Origin: Christiangramia flava JLT2011
GTDB taxonomy: Bacteria; Bacteroidota; Bacteroidia; Flavobacteriales; Flavobacteriaceae
NCBI RefSeq assembly: GCF_001951155.1
Contig: NZ_CP016359.1
Coordinates: 3,062,001-3,126,000 of the forward strand
DNA: 64,000 bases
Direction of reading: 5' to 3'
Both the position numbers and the translations under genes were made by a program. Shown piece by piece: positions 17,648 through 26,131 of the stretch (positions are counted from its first letter, which is position 1; each line of letters starts with the position of its first letter). The notes under the pieces are model-generated. The model made no database searches. It saw only the letters and a list, made by a program, of their open reading frames with translations, and was not told the DNA's origin.

Positions 17648-20628
17648 GGCTTTTTTCCAAGGTTATAGGTCTTTTTACTGAATTTGATTTTCCGTGGGCG
17701 TGCAACAATGGGCATTTCAATTGCCACAAGTTCTCCAGGTTGCACGCTCACTGCAAGCTCTTTCTCAAAATCATAATCTTCTTCGTTTCTGAAATGCAGC
17801 AATTTCAGGCTGTAATTTCCGGGGACGATGCGATCAAAATGGAAGATTCCCTGTTCGTTCGATTCGGTCATATAGCTGAATTGTTCATTGCTGATCTTCA
17901 CATAACCGCGATAAGCGCTTTCACCGTTCTGATTTTTCATGCTGATGTAGCCTTTGATCCCGCCCGCCTGGCTGATCTCAAAATAACTATGGTGTTTGGC
18001 GTTTGGCTGAATGTTGATTTCAATCGGGGATTGGGTGGTCACCACGCTCGATGCCTGAAGGCTCGACTCGTCAATGAAAAGGTAATGTTGCCCTACCGGA
18101 AGATTGTTAAGCTCAAAATGGCCATTTTTATTGGTCACCACCTCTTTTCCGGCAGCCAGAATCCGAATCCCGGAAACGTCCAAATCTTCGGTTGACGTAC
18201 CAATCGTTCCACTGAGGCTGCCCTGATCAAGGACACGTTTTAACGGTACTCCCAGAAAATAAGTGTATTTCCCCAGGGCCAGCAACTCTTTTCGGTTCAT
18301 GGCGCCTGCATTTTCGTAATAGGTAATACGGGTTTCAAATTGGTGATGACGAGCTAGCCTGAAAAGGAAGTTCGATGTCACAAAATCTCTTCGGAGGTAG
18401 TTTTCATCCGGACTAAAACCGCTGTTGTAGGTCGCATTCCATCTGAAGTTTCTTCCGGCGCTCAGGTTAAAACCCACATGATAACGCGTATAGGCCATTT
18501 TTGCATCGCTATAACCATAACGGTTACTGTAATTATGGTTCATCCCGCCGCGTAAACTCAACGCATCTGTCAGGCGATAGGCAGAATTGAAATTGATGGA
18601 GTAGGTGTTTTTAAAATCGTCGCTTCCAACCAGTAAATTCTGCGTTTTGGCCAGCCTTCCATTGAAATTGAAAGAAAGTTTCTCTCCGGAATACAAATAG
18701 CGATACAAGAGGCTTCGTTCCTTATAAAAATAAGATTTGGGCTCAAGCTGGTCTTCACGTTGACGGGTTTCCGCACGAAGACTGAAGCTATGCTTGCGAT
18801 TCACGCGATACCCGGCCAGGGCATAAGTGTTTTCAAAATAAGGTTCAGCAGCATAGAATAAGGGATTTAATCGTTGATTGACACGGGAAACGGTGTGTCC
18901 AACCGCGAAATTCCATTTGCCGGGGTTGTAAAATAGACTGTTCGAAAATTGCCGACTATTCCGCAGGCTTCCGAAATAATATTCGCCACTTAAGGTATAC
19001 GAACCATTGAACGAAAATTTACCAAATCCCTGCAAAACGTTTAGAAATGCGGCAGATGACTGGTGCTGATTGGTAAAACTTGCTGAAGCTTCAGCCTCCA
19101 CCTGCGTACGGCGGCGCTTAAAATTTACACTGGCGGTCAGGATTTGTCCTTTTTCATCGGGATTTGCTTCGATATTGGGATTGGCGCCCTGGATACTTCC
19201 GGAAGAATGTGCCAGGTTCAGGGCAACCTGAAGCGAATCGGTAAAACGATAGGTCGCCTTGGCTCCAAAAAGTGGGGAACTATTGAATTCATATAGCCTG
19301 GGCTTGGAATAATAGGTCGAAAATTCCCATTTTTGAAGCTTTTGATCGATTCGAAAACCCATTCCGTAGCGATTATCAAACCCCAGCCTATTCATGAAAT
19401 ACGCATGGTCTCCAAGGAAAACCCGGGTACGGTCCTTATAGCTGTAGATCAGGCTGTACTGGTCGGTTACCCCAAATCGTTTCAGGTATTGCTGCTTCGG
19501 AAGTCGGAACACGAAATTTAGATGATGGTCCTTTTTCAGGTCGAGGTACCCATCGCCAAATACTTCCGCCGAAATGGTGGAAAAATGCTCGTCTTTATAA
19601 GTATAGCTGTTATAATTCAGTGAGGCACGAACAGGAAACCGGAAATAAGCATCTTTTTTCTGGATCTTGCTCGGGAATATACGGGTAGAGGAGTAGGCGC
19701 GTAAAGGCTCTTTCAGTTCCTTGCTGCTTACCTCAAGATAGGTCGTAATGGTTTGAAGCTGCTGGATCTTCTGGCTGGCTTTAGCCTGTACCTTCACGAC
19801 CTTTAAAGAATCTGGTGCAATTGTTCCTTTTTCGGCGTCCAGAAGTTCTACATTCGACTTCAGGCTGATTTCCTGCCTTACGTTCCCATTATTCCGGATA
19901 CCGTAAACCACTTCGACAGGAGCCCCTGCCTGAAGCGTCTTCGGATAGGAAATGGCGAAAATTTCCAGGCTCGGATTTTTGGCAATGCTTACCTGGATTT
20001 CGTCCTGCAGTACAATTTCTCCATTTTCCTGAAGGATTTCCAGTGATACAGGTCGCGATCCCGGTTTTGCTGATGAAGGTATAAAAAAGCTTAGGAGCGC
20101 GACCTTTTTATCACTGTTTTGAAGTTCGTCAATGCTGCTTACCGATACCAGTTTCCAGTCTTCCGGAAGCGTAGCCTGTAATTGCAGTTTTTGATCATGA
20201 GCGTTTTCGCTGGCGATCTCTATGGGAAGTGTGTGCCGGCTTCCGGGTTCCAGGGATGTGTTTTCGGGTTTGGAAATGATCGAAATATTCGGTTTTTCAA
20301 AGACTTTTTCTGAAAAATCAGCGGTAGGGGAATTGATTTTTTTGGTATTTGATTCAGAAATATGGATCGCTTTTTCCGAAGCATTTTGCAGAAAGGATCT
20401 GGTTTTTTCTGAAGTGGATTTCGATTTTTCCGAAATAACTTCAGCAATCGTATCTCGGGAACCAGTTTTGGTCATATTAGCCGGTAACTCAGATTCCTCT
20501 TCCAGGTTTTCCAATTCCTCACGGCTAAAAGGCTCCTCAGAAGCAGGAAGCTGAGGAGTGGATGGTTCTCTCTGGCAGGCACTTAGTGCAAGCCACATCC
20601 AGGCCACGTATAGTAATCGCAGTTTCAT
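17644..20628 (-). CDS. large outer-membrane beta-barrel resembling a fimbrial usher
   Basis: 994 residues. The N-terminus resembles a lipoprotein signal (WLALSAC), followed by a Glu/Ser/Lys-rich low-complexity stretch (~25-120). Residues ~130-330 look like NEW3/Ig-type beta-sandwiches (RHTLPIEIASENAHDQKL, VEVVYGIRNNGNVRQEI). Residues ~335-815 have the alternating pattern of a large barrel, beginning with RVFLGDHAYFMNRLGF..RYGMGF, reminiscent of the RLGD...R.G.Q segment at the start of usher barrels. Two carboxypeptidase-regulatory-like domains (~825-980; TNKNGHFELNNLPVGQHYLF, NEQGIFHFDRIVPGNYSLKL) close it. Order and size parallel FimD-type ushers; homology is inferred, not shown. Confidence 0.6.
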   Translation of the reverse strand: MKLRLLYVAWMWLALSACQREPSTPQLPASEEPFSREELENLEEESELPANMTKTGSRDTIAEVISEKSKSTSEKTRSFLQNASEKAIHISESNTKKINSPTADFSEKVFEKPNISIISKPENTSLEPGSRHTLPIEIASENAHDQKLQLQATLPEDWKLVSVSSIDELQNSDKKVALLSFFIPSSAKPGSRPVSLEILQENGEIVLQDEIQVSIAKNPSLEIFAISYPKTLQAGAPVEVVYGIRNNGNVRQEISLKSNVELLDAEKGTIAPDSLKVVKVQAKASQKIQQLQTITTYLEVSSKELKEPLRAYSSTRIFPSKIQKKDAYFRFPVRASLNYNSYTYKDEHFSTISAEVFGDGYLDLKKDHHLNFVFRLPKQQYLKRFGVTDQYSLIYSYKDRTRVFLGDHAYFMNRLGFDNRYGMGFRIDQKLQKWEFSTYYSKPRLYEFNSSPLFGAKATYRFTDSLQVALNLAHSSGSIQGANPNIEANPDEKGQILTASVNFKRRRTQVEAEASASFTNQHQSSAAFLNVLQGFGKFSFNGSYTLSGEYYFGSLRNSRQFSNSLFYNPGKWNFAVGHTVSRVNQRLNPLFYAAEPYFENTYALAGYRVNRKHSFSLRAETRQREDQLEPKSYFYKERSLLYRYLYSGEKLSFNFNGRLAKTQNLLVGSDDFKNTYSINFNSAYRLTDALSLRGGMNHNYSNRYGYSDAKMAYTRYHVGFNLSAGRNFRWNATYNSGFSPDENYLRRDFVTSNFLFRLARHHQFETRITYYENAGAMNRKELLALGKYTYFLGVPLKRVLDQGSLSGTIGTSTEDLDVSGIRILAAGKEVVTNKNGHFELNNLPVGQHYLFIDESSLQASSVVTTQSPIEINIQPNAKHHSYFEISQAGGIKGYISMKNQNGESAYRGYVKISNEQFSYMTESNEQGIFHFDRIVPGNYSLKLLHFRNEEDYDFEKELAVSVQPGELVAIEMPIVARPRKIKFSKKTYNLGKKP

Positions 20629-20668
20629 GAGTTTCAGATTTGAGGAAATGGGTTAGTGCCTTTTGGGT

Positions 20669-21457
20669 TTATTGCACGCTCAGGTTGATGTTGGTCCCGA
20701 TAAATTCCTTTCGGGAATCGGCTGTTAGGATACATTCATATTCTCCTTTTTCGAGATCGGAAATATCTAGTTCATATTGCTGGCAGGCGCCGGGGAAAAC
20801 CATTTCCCGTTTCGATTTTCGTTCGCCAACCTTGAAGCCTTTGGAGTCGTAAATCTCCAGGGAGAGTTGTACTCCTTCCATAAAAAGGGAAGTATTGGAA
20901 ATACCAATTTTCAGGGATTTGACGGTATCGATATCTTCGTTCAGGCTGATCGCTTCAAAATCGATATTCACATTTTCCTTCTGATTTACATTAGTGATCA
21001 AACCAATCGCGTAGCGTATTTTGGTATCCAGCTGGATATTGGTTGTTAGTTGTTCCTCTTTTACCGGTTTGGTTGCTTCGATCATTAATGCTGACCAGTA
21101 AGTGCCTTTCAGACTTTGATCTTTTGGAATCTGGATGGAATACTTATAGACGAACTGCTCCTTGGGAAGTAGCACCTTATCCATCAGGCTTCCCTGGAAC
21201 CAGGGAAGAGAAGATTGTTTGTGAGAGACCGTATCGGTAAAAAAGCGGTTGGTCTCACAAGAGAAGATAACATCATTTAATTTGAAAGTGATCTGCTGCG
21301 GAAGATCGGTGGTGTTCATCAGGATCAGCTCTCCTTCAATTCGGTCACCGGCGTTACCGGAATATACATGTGTAAGACCATTAAGAACAACGATGCTCGC
21401 GTAGGAGTGGCTACTAAGAAGTACGTAAAGTGCTGTGGTTACCATAAGATTCTTCAT
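20669..21457 (-). CDS. periplasmic Ig-fold protein, putative fibre-subunit chaperone
   Basis: 262 residues with a signal peptide. Two Ig-like domains: residues ~22-135 (HVYSGNAGDRIEGELILMNT.., FVYKYSIQIPKDQSLKGTYW) and ~140-262 (TKIRYAIGLITNVNQ, LKIGISNTSLFMEGVQLSLE). The order resembles both the two-domain pilus chaperones (PapD type) and the DUF916-DUF3324 pair of WxL-interacting proteins. It lies 40 bp upstream of the usher-like gene and has its own conserved promoter (21477-21546). The chaperone role is inference from fold pattern and position. Confidence 0.6.
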   Translation of the reverse strand: MKNLMVTTALYVLLSSHSYASIVVLNGLTHVYSGNAGDRIEGELILMNTTDLPQQITFKLNDVIFSCETNRFFTDTVSHKQSSLPWFQGSLMDKVLLPKEQFVYKYSIQIPKDQSLKGTYWSALMIEATKPVKEEQLTTNIQLDTKIRYAIGLITNVNQKENVNIDFEAISLNEDIDTVKSLKIGISNTSLFMEGVQLSLEIYDSKGFKVGERKSKREMVFPGACQQYELDISDLEKGEYECILTADSRKEFIGTNINLSVQ

Positions 21458-21476
21458 AGGGGGTGAATTTATATTC

Positions 21477-21546
21477 TAAAATTACTGACAGATTGCACGA
21501 AAACTCGGTGAAATTCGATGGTTCGTAAGGAAGTGTAGACGAATGG
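21477..21546 (-). promoter_or_regulatory. conserved bipartite promoter of the chaperone-usher-like operon
   Basis: In the gene sense: CCATTCG (21546-21540), 18 bp, CCATCG (21521-21516), exactly 31 bp, then TAATTTTA (21484-21477), a near match to the Bacteroidota -7 element. The same half-sites and spacings occur at 22296, 22809 and 29471. The second half-site ends 59 bp upstream of the chaperone ATG. Candidate target of the LytTR regulator encoded at 22901. Confidence 0.7.
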
Positions 21547-21573
21547 TCGTTAAACTGCTTTAAGTAAAAAACA

Positions 21574-21598
21574 TAAAAAAAGGCCCGAAATGGGCCTT
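21574..21598 (-). terminator. terminator of the major-subunit gene
   Basis: In the minus sense AAGGCCC / GGGCCTT with a short loop, followed by TTTTTTTATGTTTTTT. It separates the major-subunit gene from the promoter of the chaperone-usher-like operon, allowing different expression levels. Confidence 0.88.
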
Positions 21599-21621
21599 GA
21601 GGTTTTGGGCAAAAAAAGGTC

Positions 21622-22266
21622 TTATAAATCAGTCAAGGTATATACAAGGGTAGATTGGTAGGAACCGGCATTGTAACTGGCAAAATTCCCATTTTGCTCC
21701 AGCGTGTAGGTTAATTTTACGCCGTATTCCTGGTCACCGGTATACACACTTTCAATACTGTCTACGAGTAGGGCATCGGTACCAATTGGGACAGACACAC
21801 CGAGTGCCACACCACCTGGCATGATCGTGCCGGCAGAGTCGGCCGTACCACCGTCTGAAATGATCACGGGCGCTTCCGGTGAAATACGAAGGTCCAGATT
21901 GCCTGGGAACGTACTTCCGGCTTCCATTTTCACATTGATCTTTCTTGTAAGATCATATCCTTCTGTATTAGCAGCACTGGCAACCACACTGGTATAATTC
22001 AGGAACAGGTTGGAATAGCTTATATCCTGGAAGGCGTAGAGACCCGCTTCAGCATTAGTACCAGATAAGGTTACATTGGTCATGTCGAACATGATCGCGC
22101 TGGCTTCGGTTCCCGTATTGGCATCAAAGATATCGAGCAGGGCCACTTCCGGAACATTTACATCCAGAATGTGTGAAGCGATGTTCGTGTCGTTGTTGTC
22201 CTGGGCCAGCAGGCTTTGAGCTCCAGAAAGGACAAGGGCGGCGACTAATAGTTTCATTTTTTTCAT
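21622..22266 (-). CDS. secreted protein, putative major fibre subunit
   Basis: 214 residues. Signal peptide (ending SLLAQ), then a mature Ala/Thr/Ser-rich, acidic beta protein with few charged clusters and no Cys, typical of abundant surface subunits. It contains HILDVNVPEVALLDI near the start, RKINVKMEAGSTFPGNLDLRI in the middle, and ends YNAGSYQSTLVYTLTDL, reminiscent of the closing strands of DUF4402 or spore-coat-U pilins. It is monocistronic: its own conserved promoter (22296) and a strong terminator (21574), as expected for a major subunit. The role is inferred. Confidence 0.65.
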   Translation of the reverse strand: MKKMKLLVAALVLSGAQSLLAQDNNDTNIASHILDVNVPEVALLDIFDANTGTEASAIMFDMTNVTLSGTNAEAGLYAFQDISYSNLFLNYTSVVASAANTEGYDLTRKINVKMEAGSTFPGNLDLRISPEAPVIISDGGTADSAGTIMPGGVALGVSVPIGTDALLVDSIESVYTGDQEYGVKLTYTLEQNGNFASYNAGSYQSTLVYTLTDL

Positions 22267-22295
22267 GTTGAAGAGTTTTAGGATTAATTCTGAGG

Positions 22296-22365
22296 TAAAA
22301 CTACTGAGGATGGTCTTTTGAATTAGTCATTTTTCGTTGATTAAACCTTAACTATAGACGAGCGG
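22296..22365 (-). promoter_or_regulatory. conserved bipartite promoter of the major-subunit gene
   Basis: In the gene sense: CCGCTCG (22365-22359), 18 bp, TCAACG (22340-22335), 31 bp, TAGTTTTA (22303-22296). The half-sites are more diverged than in the other three copies, but both spacings are identical. It lies 69 bp upstream of the ATG. Confidence 0.6.
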
Positions 22366-22424
22366 AAGTTTTCAATACTTGAAGTGTTTTAGGGCAAAAT
22401 TCTTCTCACGGTTATCCTTAAAAT

Positions 22425-22453
22425 GAAGAAAGCCCCTGATTGTTTCAGAGGCT
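22425..22453 (-). terminator. terminator of the STAS gene
   Basis: In the minus sense AGCCTCTGA / TCAGGGGCT (one G-U pair) with a 5-nt loop, followed by TTTCTTCATTTT. Confidence 0.75.
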
Positions 22454-22478
22454 CATGGCTAATTTCAAATACTGCGTA

Positions 22479-22778
22479 TCAGGCAGCCGCGGCGGGGTGG
22501 AACGCGTTGTGAAGTCCCGCAATGTATAGGGCGTTGTGAAGTATTGGGTTGTCTAATCCTGTAAAAACAATTTTCTTGTTCTTTTCCTTGGCTTTGCATA
22601 ACATCAGGTACAGCATGAACACTCCTGCAATATCAACCACCTCGATCTCGCGAAGATTGATCTCAATGGTGTTGAACACTTCCAGAGCGTATTCTAATTC
22701 TTCCTGGGTTTCGCTAACATTTCCGCTGTACAGTCTTCCTTTTATTTGAAGATTCCGTGTGTTGTTTAAAAAAGCCAT
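22479..22778 (-). CDS. STAS-domain protein, orphan anti-anti-sigma-like
   Basis: 99 residues. Strand pattern RNLQIKGRLYSGNV, TIEINLREIEVVDIAGVFML, KKIVFTGLD is that of STAS domains. At the SpoIIAA phosphorylation site (D-S-S-G) it has D-I-A-G, so the acceptor Ser is Ala. It lies 122 bp after the LytTR regulator gene with its own copy of the conserved promoter (22809), and upstream of the fibre subunit. It could bind a kinase or regulator of the same network; partner unknown. Confidence 0.78.
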   Translation of the reverse strand: MAFLNNTRNLQIKGRLYSGNVSETQEELEYALEVFNTIEINLREIEVVDIAGVFMLYLMLCKAKEKNKKIVFTGLDNPILHNALYIAGLHNAFHPAAAA

Positions 22779-22808
22779 AATCGTTAGTTTTTGTTTTCTT
22801 TCCTACTT

Positions 22809-22878
22809 CAAAGATGCAAGCATTTAAAAGAAAACTGGCTCGTTTTTCGATGGCTACGAACTTACTGTAGACGAATGG
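22809..22878 (-). promoter_or_regulatory. conserved bipartite promoter of the STAS gene
   Basis: In the gene sense: CCATTCG (22878-22872), 18 bp, CCATCG (22853-22848), 31 bp, CATCTTTG (22816-22809). Half-sites are identical to those at 21477-21546, with the same spacing to a -7-like octamer. 70 bp upstream of the ATG. Confidence 0.7.
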
Positions 22879-22900
22879 CAAAAAAACGCAAGTAAATGGT

Positions 22901-23620
22901 TTAGAGGAGATTCAAACGGCGAATGAGCTCTGATCTGTTCGAGCGGCTCACCGGGATCACATCTTTGTCTATGAGTACGCTATTGTCTTCAATATCAATG
23001 ATCTTATTCAGGTTGATAATGAAGGAACGGTGCACTTTGAGAAACAGTTCGCCCGGTAATTTGTTCTCGATTTTTTTTAGAGTAGAATGAACGGTGTAGT
23101 TTTTACCGGTGGTTTTGATGAGGATATAATCGCCTTTTGCCTCGATGAGTTTGATGGAAGGAACATCGATCTTGATCAGGCGGCGGTCTATATTGACGTA
23201 TAACACGTTTACAGAATCTTCGGCCTGGTTCATTTCAGTGGTTCCCGCTGTTTCAACATTTCCGCTGTTAACCGCTTTGGCTTTCTCAACAGCTTTATTA
23301 AAACGTTCCGGCGCGACCGGTTTTACAAGGTAATCTACGATGCAGCTGTATTCAAAGGCGGTAATGGCAAAATTCATATCAGAAGTCGTCAAAATCACTT
23401 TTGGCGGGTTCTTCAGCGTTTGTATAAAATCAAAACCTGTAAAATCTGGCATATGAATATCGAGAAAGATCAGGTCTACATCATTGTTCTGGTTGAGGTA
23501 TTTCAGGGCTTCCATAGCATGTGGAAAGCTACCTGCCAGTTCCAGGTCCGGGTGATTGCTAACTATCTCTTCCAGAATGGCTCTGGCCATTTCTTCATCG
23601 TCTACGATAATGCAGTTCAT
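22901..23620 (-). CDS. LytTR-family response regulator
   Basis: 239 residues. Receiver domain 1-120 with acidic pocket, phospho-acceptor Asp in DLIFLDIHMPDFTGFDF, and Lys in YLVKPV. LytTR DNA-binding domain ~140-239 (IKLIEAKGDYILIKTTGKNY, STLKKIENKLPGELFLKVHR, SFIINLNKI). Last gene of the phosphorelay operon, 9 bp after the Hpt gene. LytTR proteins bind direct repeats upstream of promoters; the repeated elements at 21516, 22335, 22848 and 29510 are its likely targets, including its own operon. Confidence 0.93.
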   Translation of the reverse strand: MNCIIVDDEEMARAILEEIVSNHPDLELAGSFPHAMEALKYLNQNNDVDLIFLDIHMPDFTGFDFIQTLKNPPKVILTTSDMNFAITAFEYSCIVDYLVKPVAPERFNKAVEKAKAVNSGNVETAGTTEMNQAEDSVNVLYVNIDRRLIKIDVPSIKLIEAKGDYILIKTTGKNYTVHSTLKKIENKLPGELFLKVHRSFIINLNKIIDIEDNSVLIDKDVIPVSRSNRSELIRRLNLL

Positions 23621-23629
23621 AAGTGTTTT

Positions 23630-23947
23630 TTAAAGGGTCTTGATAAATTGCCTGATGCTGTCAAGAATTAGATCGAATTTAGCCTTTTTTTCGGTAATGC
23701 CTTCTAAAAGTTCGTCTTCGTAGGAAACAGCAAGTTGGTAGGCATCTTCCAGGCCTAAAATACTAATTTTATGCTTCAGTTTATGAACGTTTTCGGCACA
23801 ATTTTCCAAATAGCCCTTTTCCAGGTTCTGCTGGTAGGTGGCAGCTTCTATTGGAAATTCTTTTTTCAGGATCGCGATAATTCGCGACTTGCAGCTTTCA
23901 CTGCCCTGGCAGATTTGCTCAATTTGCGCAAGACTGGGTTTTTTCAT
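23630..23947 (-). CDS. Hpt (histidine phosphotransfer) domain protein
   Basis: 105 residues, all-helical, with the Hpt signature around VHKLKHKISILGLEDAYQLA; the His of HKLKH is the likely phosphate carrier (usual HxLKG with Gly replaced by His). It overlaps the upstream kinase gene by 29 bp and sits 9 bp ahead of the LytTR regulator, so it likely relays phosphate from a kinase/receiver pair to that regulator. Confidence 0.82.
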   Translation of the reverse strand: MKKPSLAQIEQICQGSESCKSRIIAILKKEFPIEAATYQQNLEKGYLENCAENVHKLKHKISILGLEDAYQLAVSYEDELLEGITEKKAKFDLILDSIRQFIKTL

Positions 23948-24998
23948 GGGAGGTCTGGTTTATTTTGGGGAGCTGAAAAAAGAAGGTACTTCCTAAACCG
24001 GGAGTGCTTTCCAGCCAGATTCTTCCTTTATAGAAATCGATGATTTTCTTCACGATAGACAGTCCAATTCCAGTAGAAGTCTGGTTATTCTCCAGCTTTT
24101 CAAAGATCTTAAAGATCTTTTCGTGCTGATTTTTTGGGATGCCTTTGCCATTATCACGCACGAAAAACGTAAAATTTTCTTTGTCTTCGGAATGGCCGAT
24201 CTCCACTTTGCCGACTTTTCCATCTTCCATACTGTTCACGGCATTGTGTATCAAATTCTGAAACAATTGCTGCAACCGGAAACGGTCACCTTGTATCACG
24301 GGAAGATCGGTGATCACTTCCACTTTCGTGGATTCCGGGATATACAGTATTTGTAGGGTTTCTTCCAGGAGATTTCCTAAATCTACTTTATAGGTTTCCA
24401 GCTGCGCCTGGTCTATGGTAGAATAGTTCAGCACGCCTTCAATAAGCGCGTCCATTCGTTCCACATTCTGAAGCAATAACCTAAATTTATCCTGGCCTTC
24501 GGGAGTGATTTCTTTTAAATGATCGCTCAGGATCCAGTTTGCCAGTGCGTCGATACTGCGCAGTGGCGACTTCAGGTCATGAGAGACCATATGCGCATAA
24601 TCTGATAGCACTTCGTTCTTCTGTTCCAGCGTATGAAGAAGCTCTTCCCGTTGGGACTGGATCTGGTGGATCTGCGTAGCCTGCGTTTCTATGAAATCGG
24701 CCAGTTCTTCAACTTCCATTTCCTTATGCCCGTATTTCGCCGCCTTCACATTCATCATATTCAGGCAATTATTAAAGGTGTCAATGATTTTTTCCTTTTT
24801 CTCCGCATCGTTCCGAAGTTTGGAATTGGCATCAAAAAGTTCATCTGAACTGATGCGCATCGCTCGCTGGGACATGGCGATCTGTTCCTCGTAATTATTA
24901 TAGGAATGGCTGATGGAATCCAGCAGCGGCATCAATTCTTCTTCCGAAATATGAGCAGGAAGGTATTTTTTCAGTTGTCTTTTCAAAAGTGAATTCAT
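23919..24998 (-). CDS. sensor histidine kinase (HisKA/HATPase), cytoplasmic
   Basis: 359 residues with no transmembrane helix. An N-terminal helical region (~1-120, coiled coil) precedes the H-box (DYAHMVSHDLKSPLRSIDAL, phospho-His ~141) and a HATPase domain with the N, G1 and G2 boxes (FQNLIHNAVNSM, VRDNGKGIPKN, STGIGLSIVKKI). The lack of a sensory domain suggests that it takes input from the FIST or H-NOX proteins of the same operon. Its start overlaps the FIST stop by 4 bp. Confidence 0.92.
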   Translation of the reverse strand: MNSLLKRQLKKYLPAHISEEELMPLLDSISHSYNNYEEQIAMSQRAMRISSDELFDANSKLRNDAEKKEKIIDTFNNCLNMMNVKAAKYGHKEMEVEELADFIETQATQIHQIQSQREELLHTLEQKNEVLSDYAHMVSHDLKSPLRSIDALANWILSDHLKEITPEGQDKFRLLLQNVERMDALIEGVLNYSTIDQAQLETYKVDLGNLLEETLQILYIPESTKVEVITDLPVIQGDRFRLQQLFQNLIHNAVNSMEDGKVGKVEIGHSEDKENFTFFVRDNGKGIPKNQHEKIFKIFEKLENNQTSTGIGLSIVKKIIDFYKGRIWLESTPGLGSTFFFQLPKINQTSHEKTQSCAN

Positions 24999-26131
24999 GA
25001 CTCGCTGATTAAAGTTAAGGTCATCGTTTGATTGTGCAATTCACAAAACCGGTTCGTTTCAAAAGGCGCCATTTCTCCGTAAGAGTAGAACCCAAAAAGG
25101 AAACTGTCCTGGCCAATGATCTCGGCCACTTCTTCCAGCTCTTCCTCGGCGCGCTGATCCATCACCAGTTTCCTGCCAATGCAACTCACCACCAGGGCAA
25201 GGCTCGGTTTGTTTTTCCGGTTTTTCATGGCCTTTTTTGCGGCTTTGGAAGCACCTTCCACCAAACTGTCTACGGATGCCATCATTAACTGTACCTTGGA
25301 ATTGACCGGGGCATTTCCCGCCAGGATCATCGAGTTATTCTCTTTATCGATATTCAGTACGGTACGGGTCACCGGTTCGGTTTGGTCGTTAACCCGAATA
25401 TTAAGCGGGTAGAAGAGGGAGGCACCCGGCAATTCTTTAGATTTTTCACCCAGATACTTGGAGTACAGGTCAAGGGCCGGCATTCCGTCAATTTCATATA
25501 AAATATTTCCTTCGGCTTTGGTGATCACACGTTCGGGCCCGAATGGGATCCATCCTCCCGAACTCGCGTAACTAATGTCCAGTGATTCGCCATAAAAACC
25601 AATTGCGATCACTTCACCTTCCTTCGGTTTTTCATTATAGGAAACCAGGGTCTTTTCAAAACGGTCATTATCGCCGCACATACCGCCGGTGACAGATAAT
25701 TCCTGGTCGAGATTCGATTCCATACCCTTAACCAGTTTGCTGCCGTTCACAAAACTTCCTTCGGAAATCACGAAAATATGCCGAAGATTTTCCTGCGGAA
25801 GGTTCGCCACCAGCGCTTTTCCCAATTCGTCGGAATCCTGCTGAAATTCGCAGCAATTGGCTTTACGTACTTCAAAAGAGCTGGTTTCAAAATCGATGGC
25901 GGTCATCACGGCCGAATTATCCAGAATGTCCTGATGGTAAATTTCACCTGCTGAAGAACCGAAAACGATATGCCTTGTAGGGAAGGCAGCTATCGTCTCC
26001 TGGTAAAAATCGTCACTTTCAAGCAGTTTACGATCTCCAAAAACAAATACCAGCGGATTTTGTAGGGACTCAAACTCCCGGTTTTTGATCCAGTTTTCAC
26101 CTGCCGGTCTTTTTGCCTGAACTATTTTCAT
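24995..26131 (-). CDS. FIST-domain sensory protein (FIST N and FIST C)
   Basis: 378 residues, cytoplasmic. FIST N (~25-215): LVFVFGDRKLL, HIVFGSSAGEIYHQ, GGMCGDNDRFEKTLV. FIST C (~225-360): EIDGMPALDLYSKYLGE and a closing FLFGFYSYGEMAPF. FIST domains are predicted small-ligand (amino-acid-like) sensors and are often next to kinases. It overlaps both neighbouring kinase genes by 4 bp, so it is a dedicated part of this phosphorelay. Confidence 0.92.
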   Translation of the reverse strand: MKIVQAKRPAGENWIKNREFESLQNPLVFVFGDRKLLESDDFYQETIAAFPTRHIVFGSSAGEIYHQDILDNSAVMTAIDFETSSFEVRKANCCEFQQDSDELGKALVANLPQENLRHIFVISEGSFVNGSKLVKGMESNLDQELSVTGGMCGDNDRFEKTLVSYNEKPKEGEVIAIGFYGESLDISYASSGGWIPFGPERVITKAEGNILYEIDGMPALDLYSKYLGEKSKELPGASLFYPLNIRVNDQTEPVTRTVLNIDKENNSMILAGNAPVNSKVQLMMASVDSLVEGASKAAKKAMKNRKNKPSLALVVSCIGRKLVMDQRAEEELEEVAEIIGQDSFLFGFYSYGEMAPFETNRFCELHNQTMTLTLISES

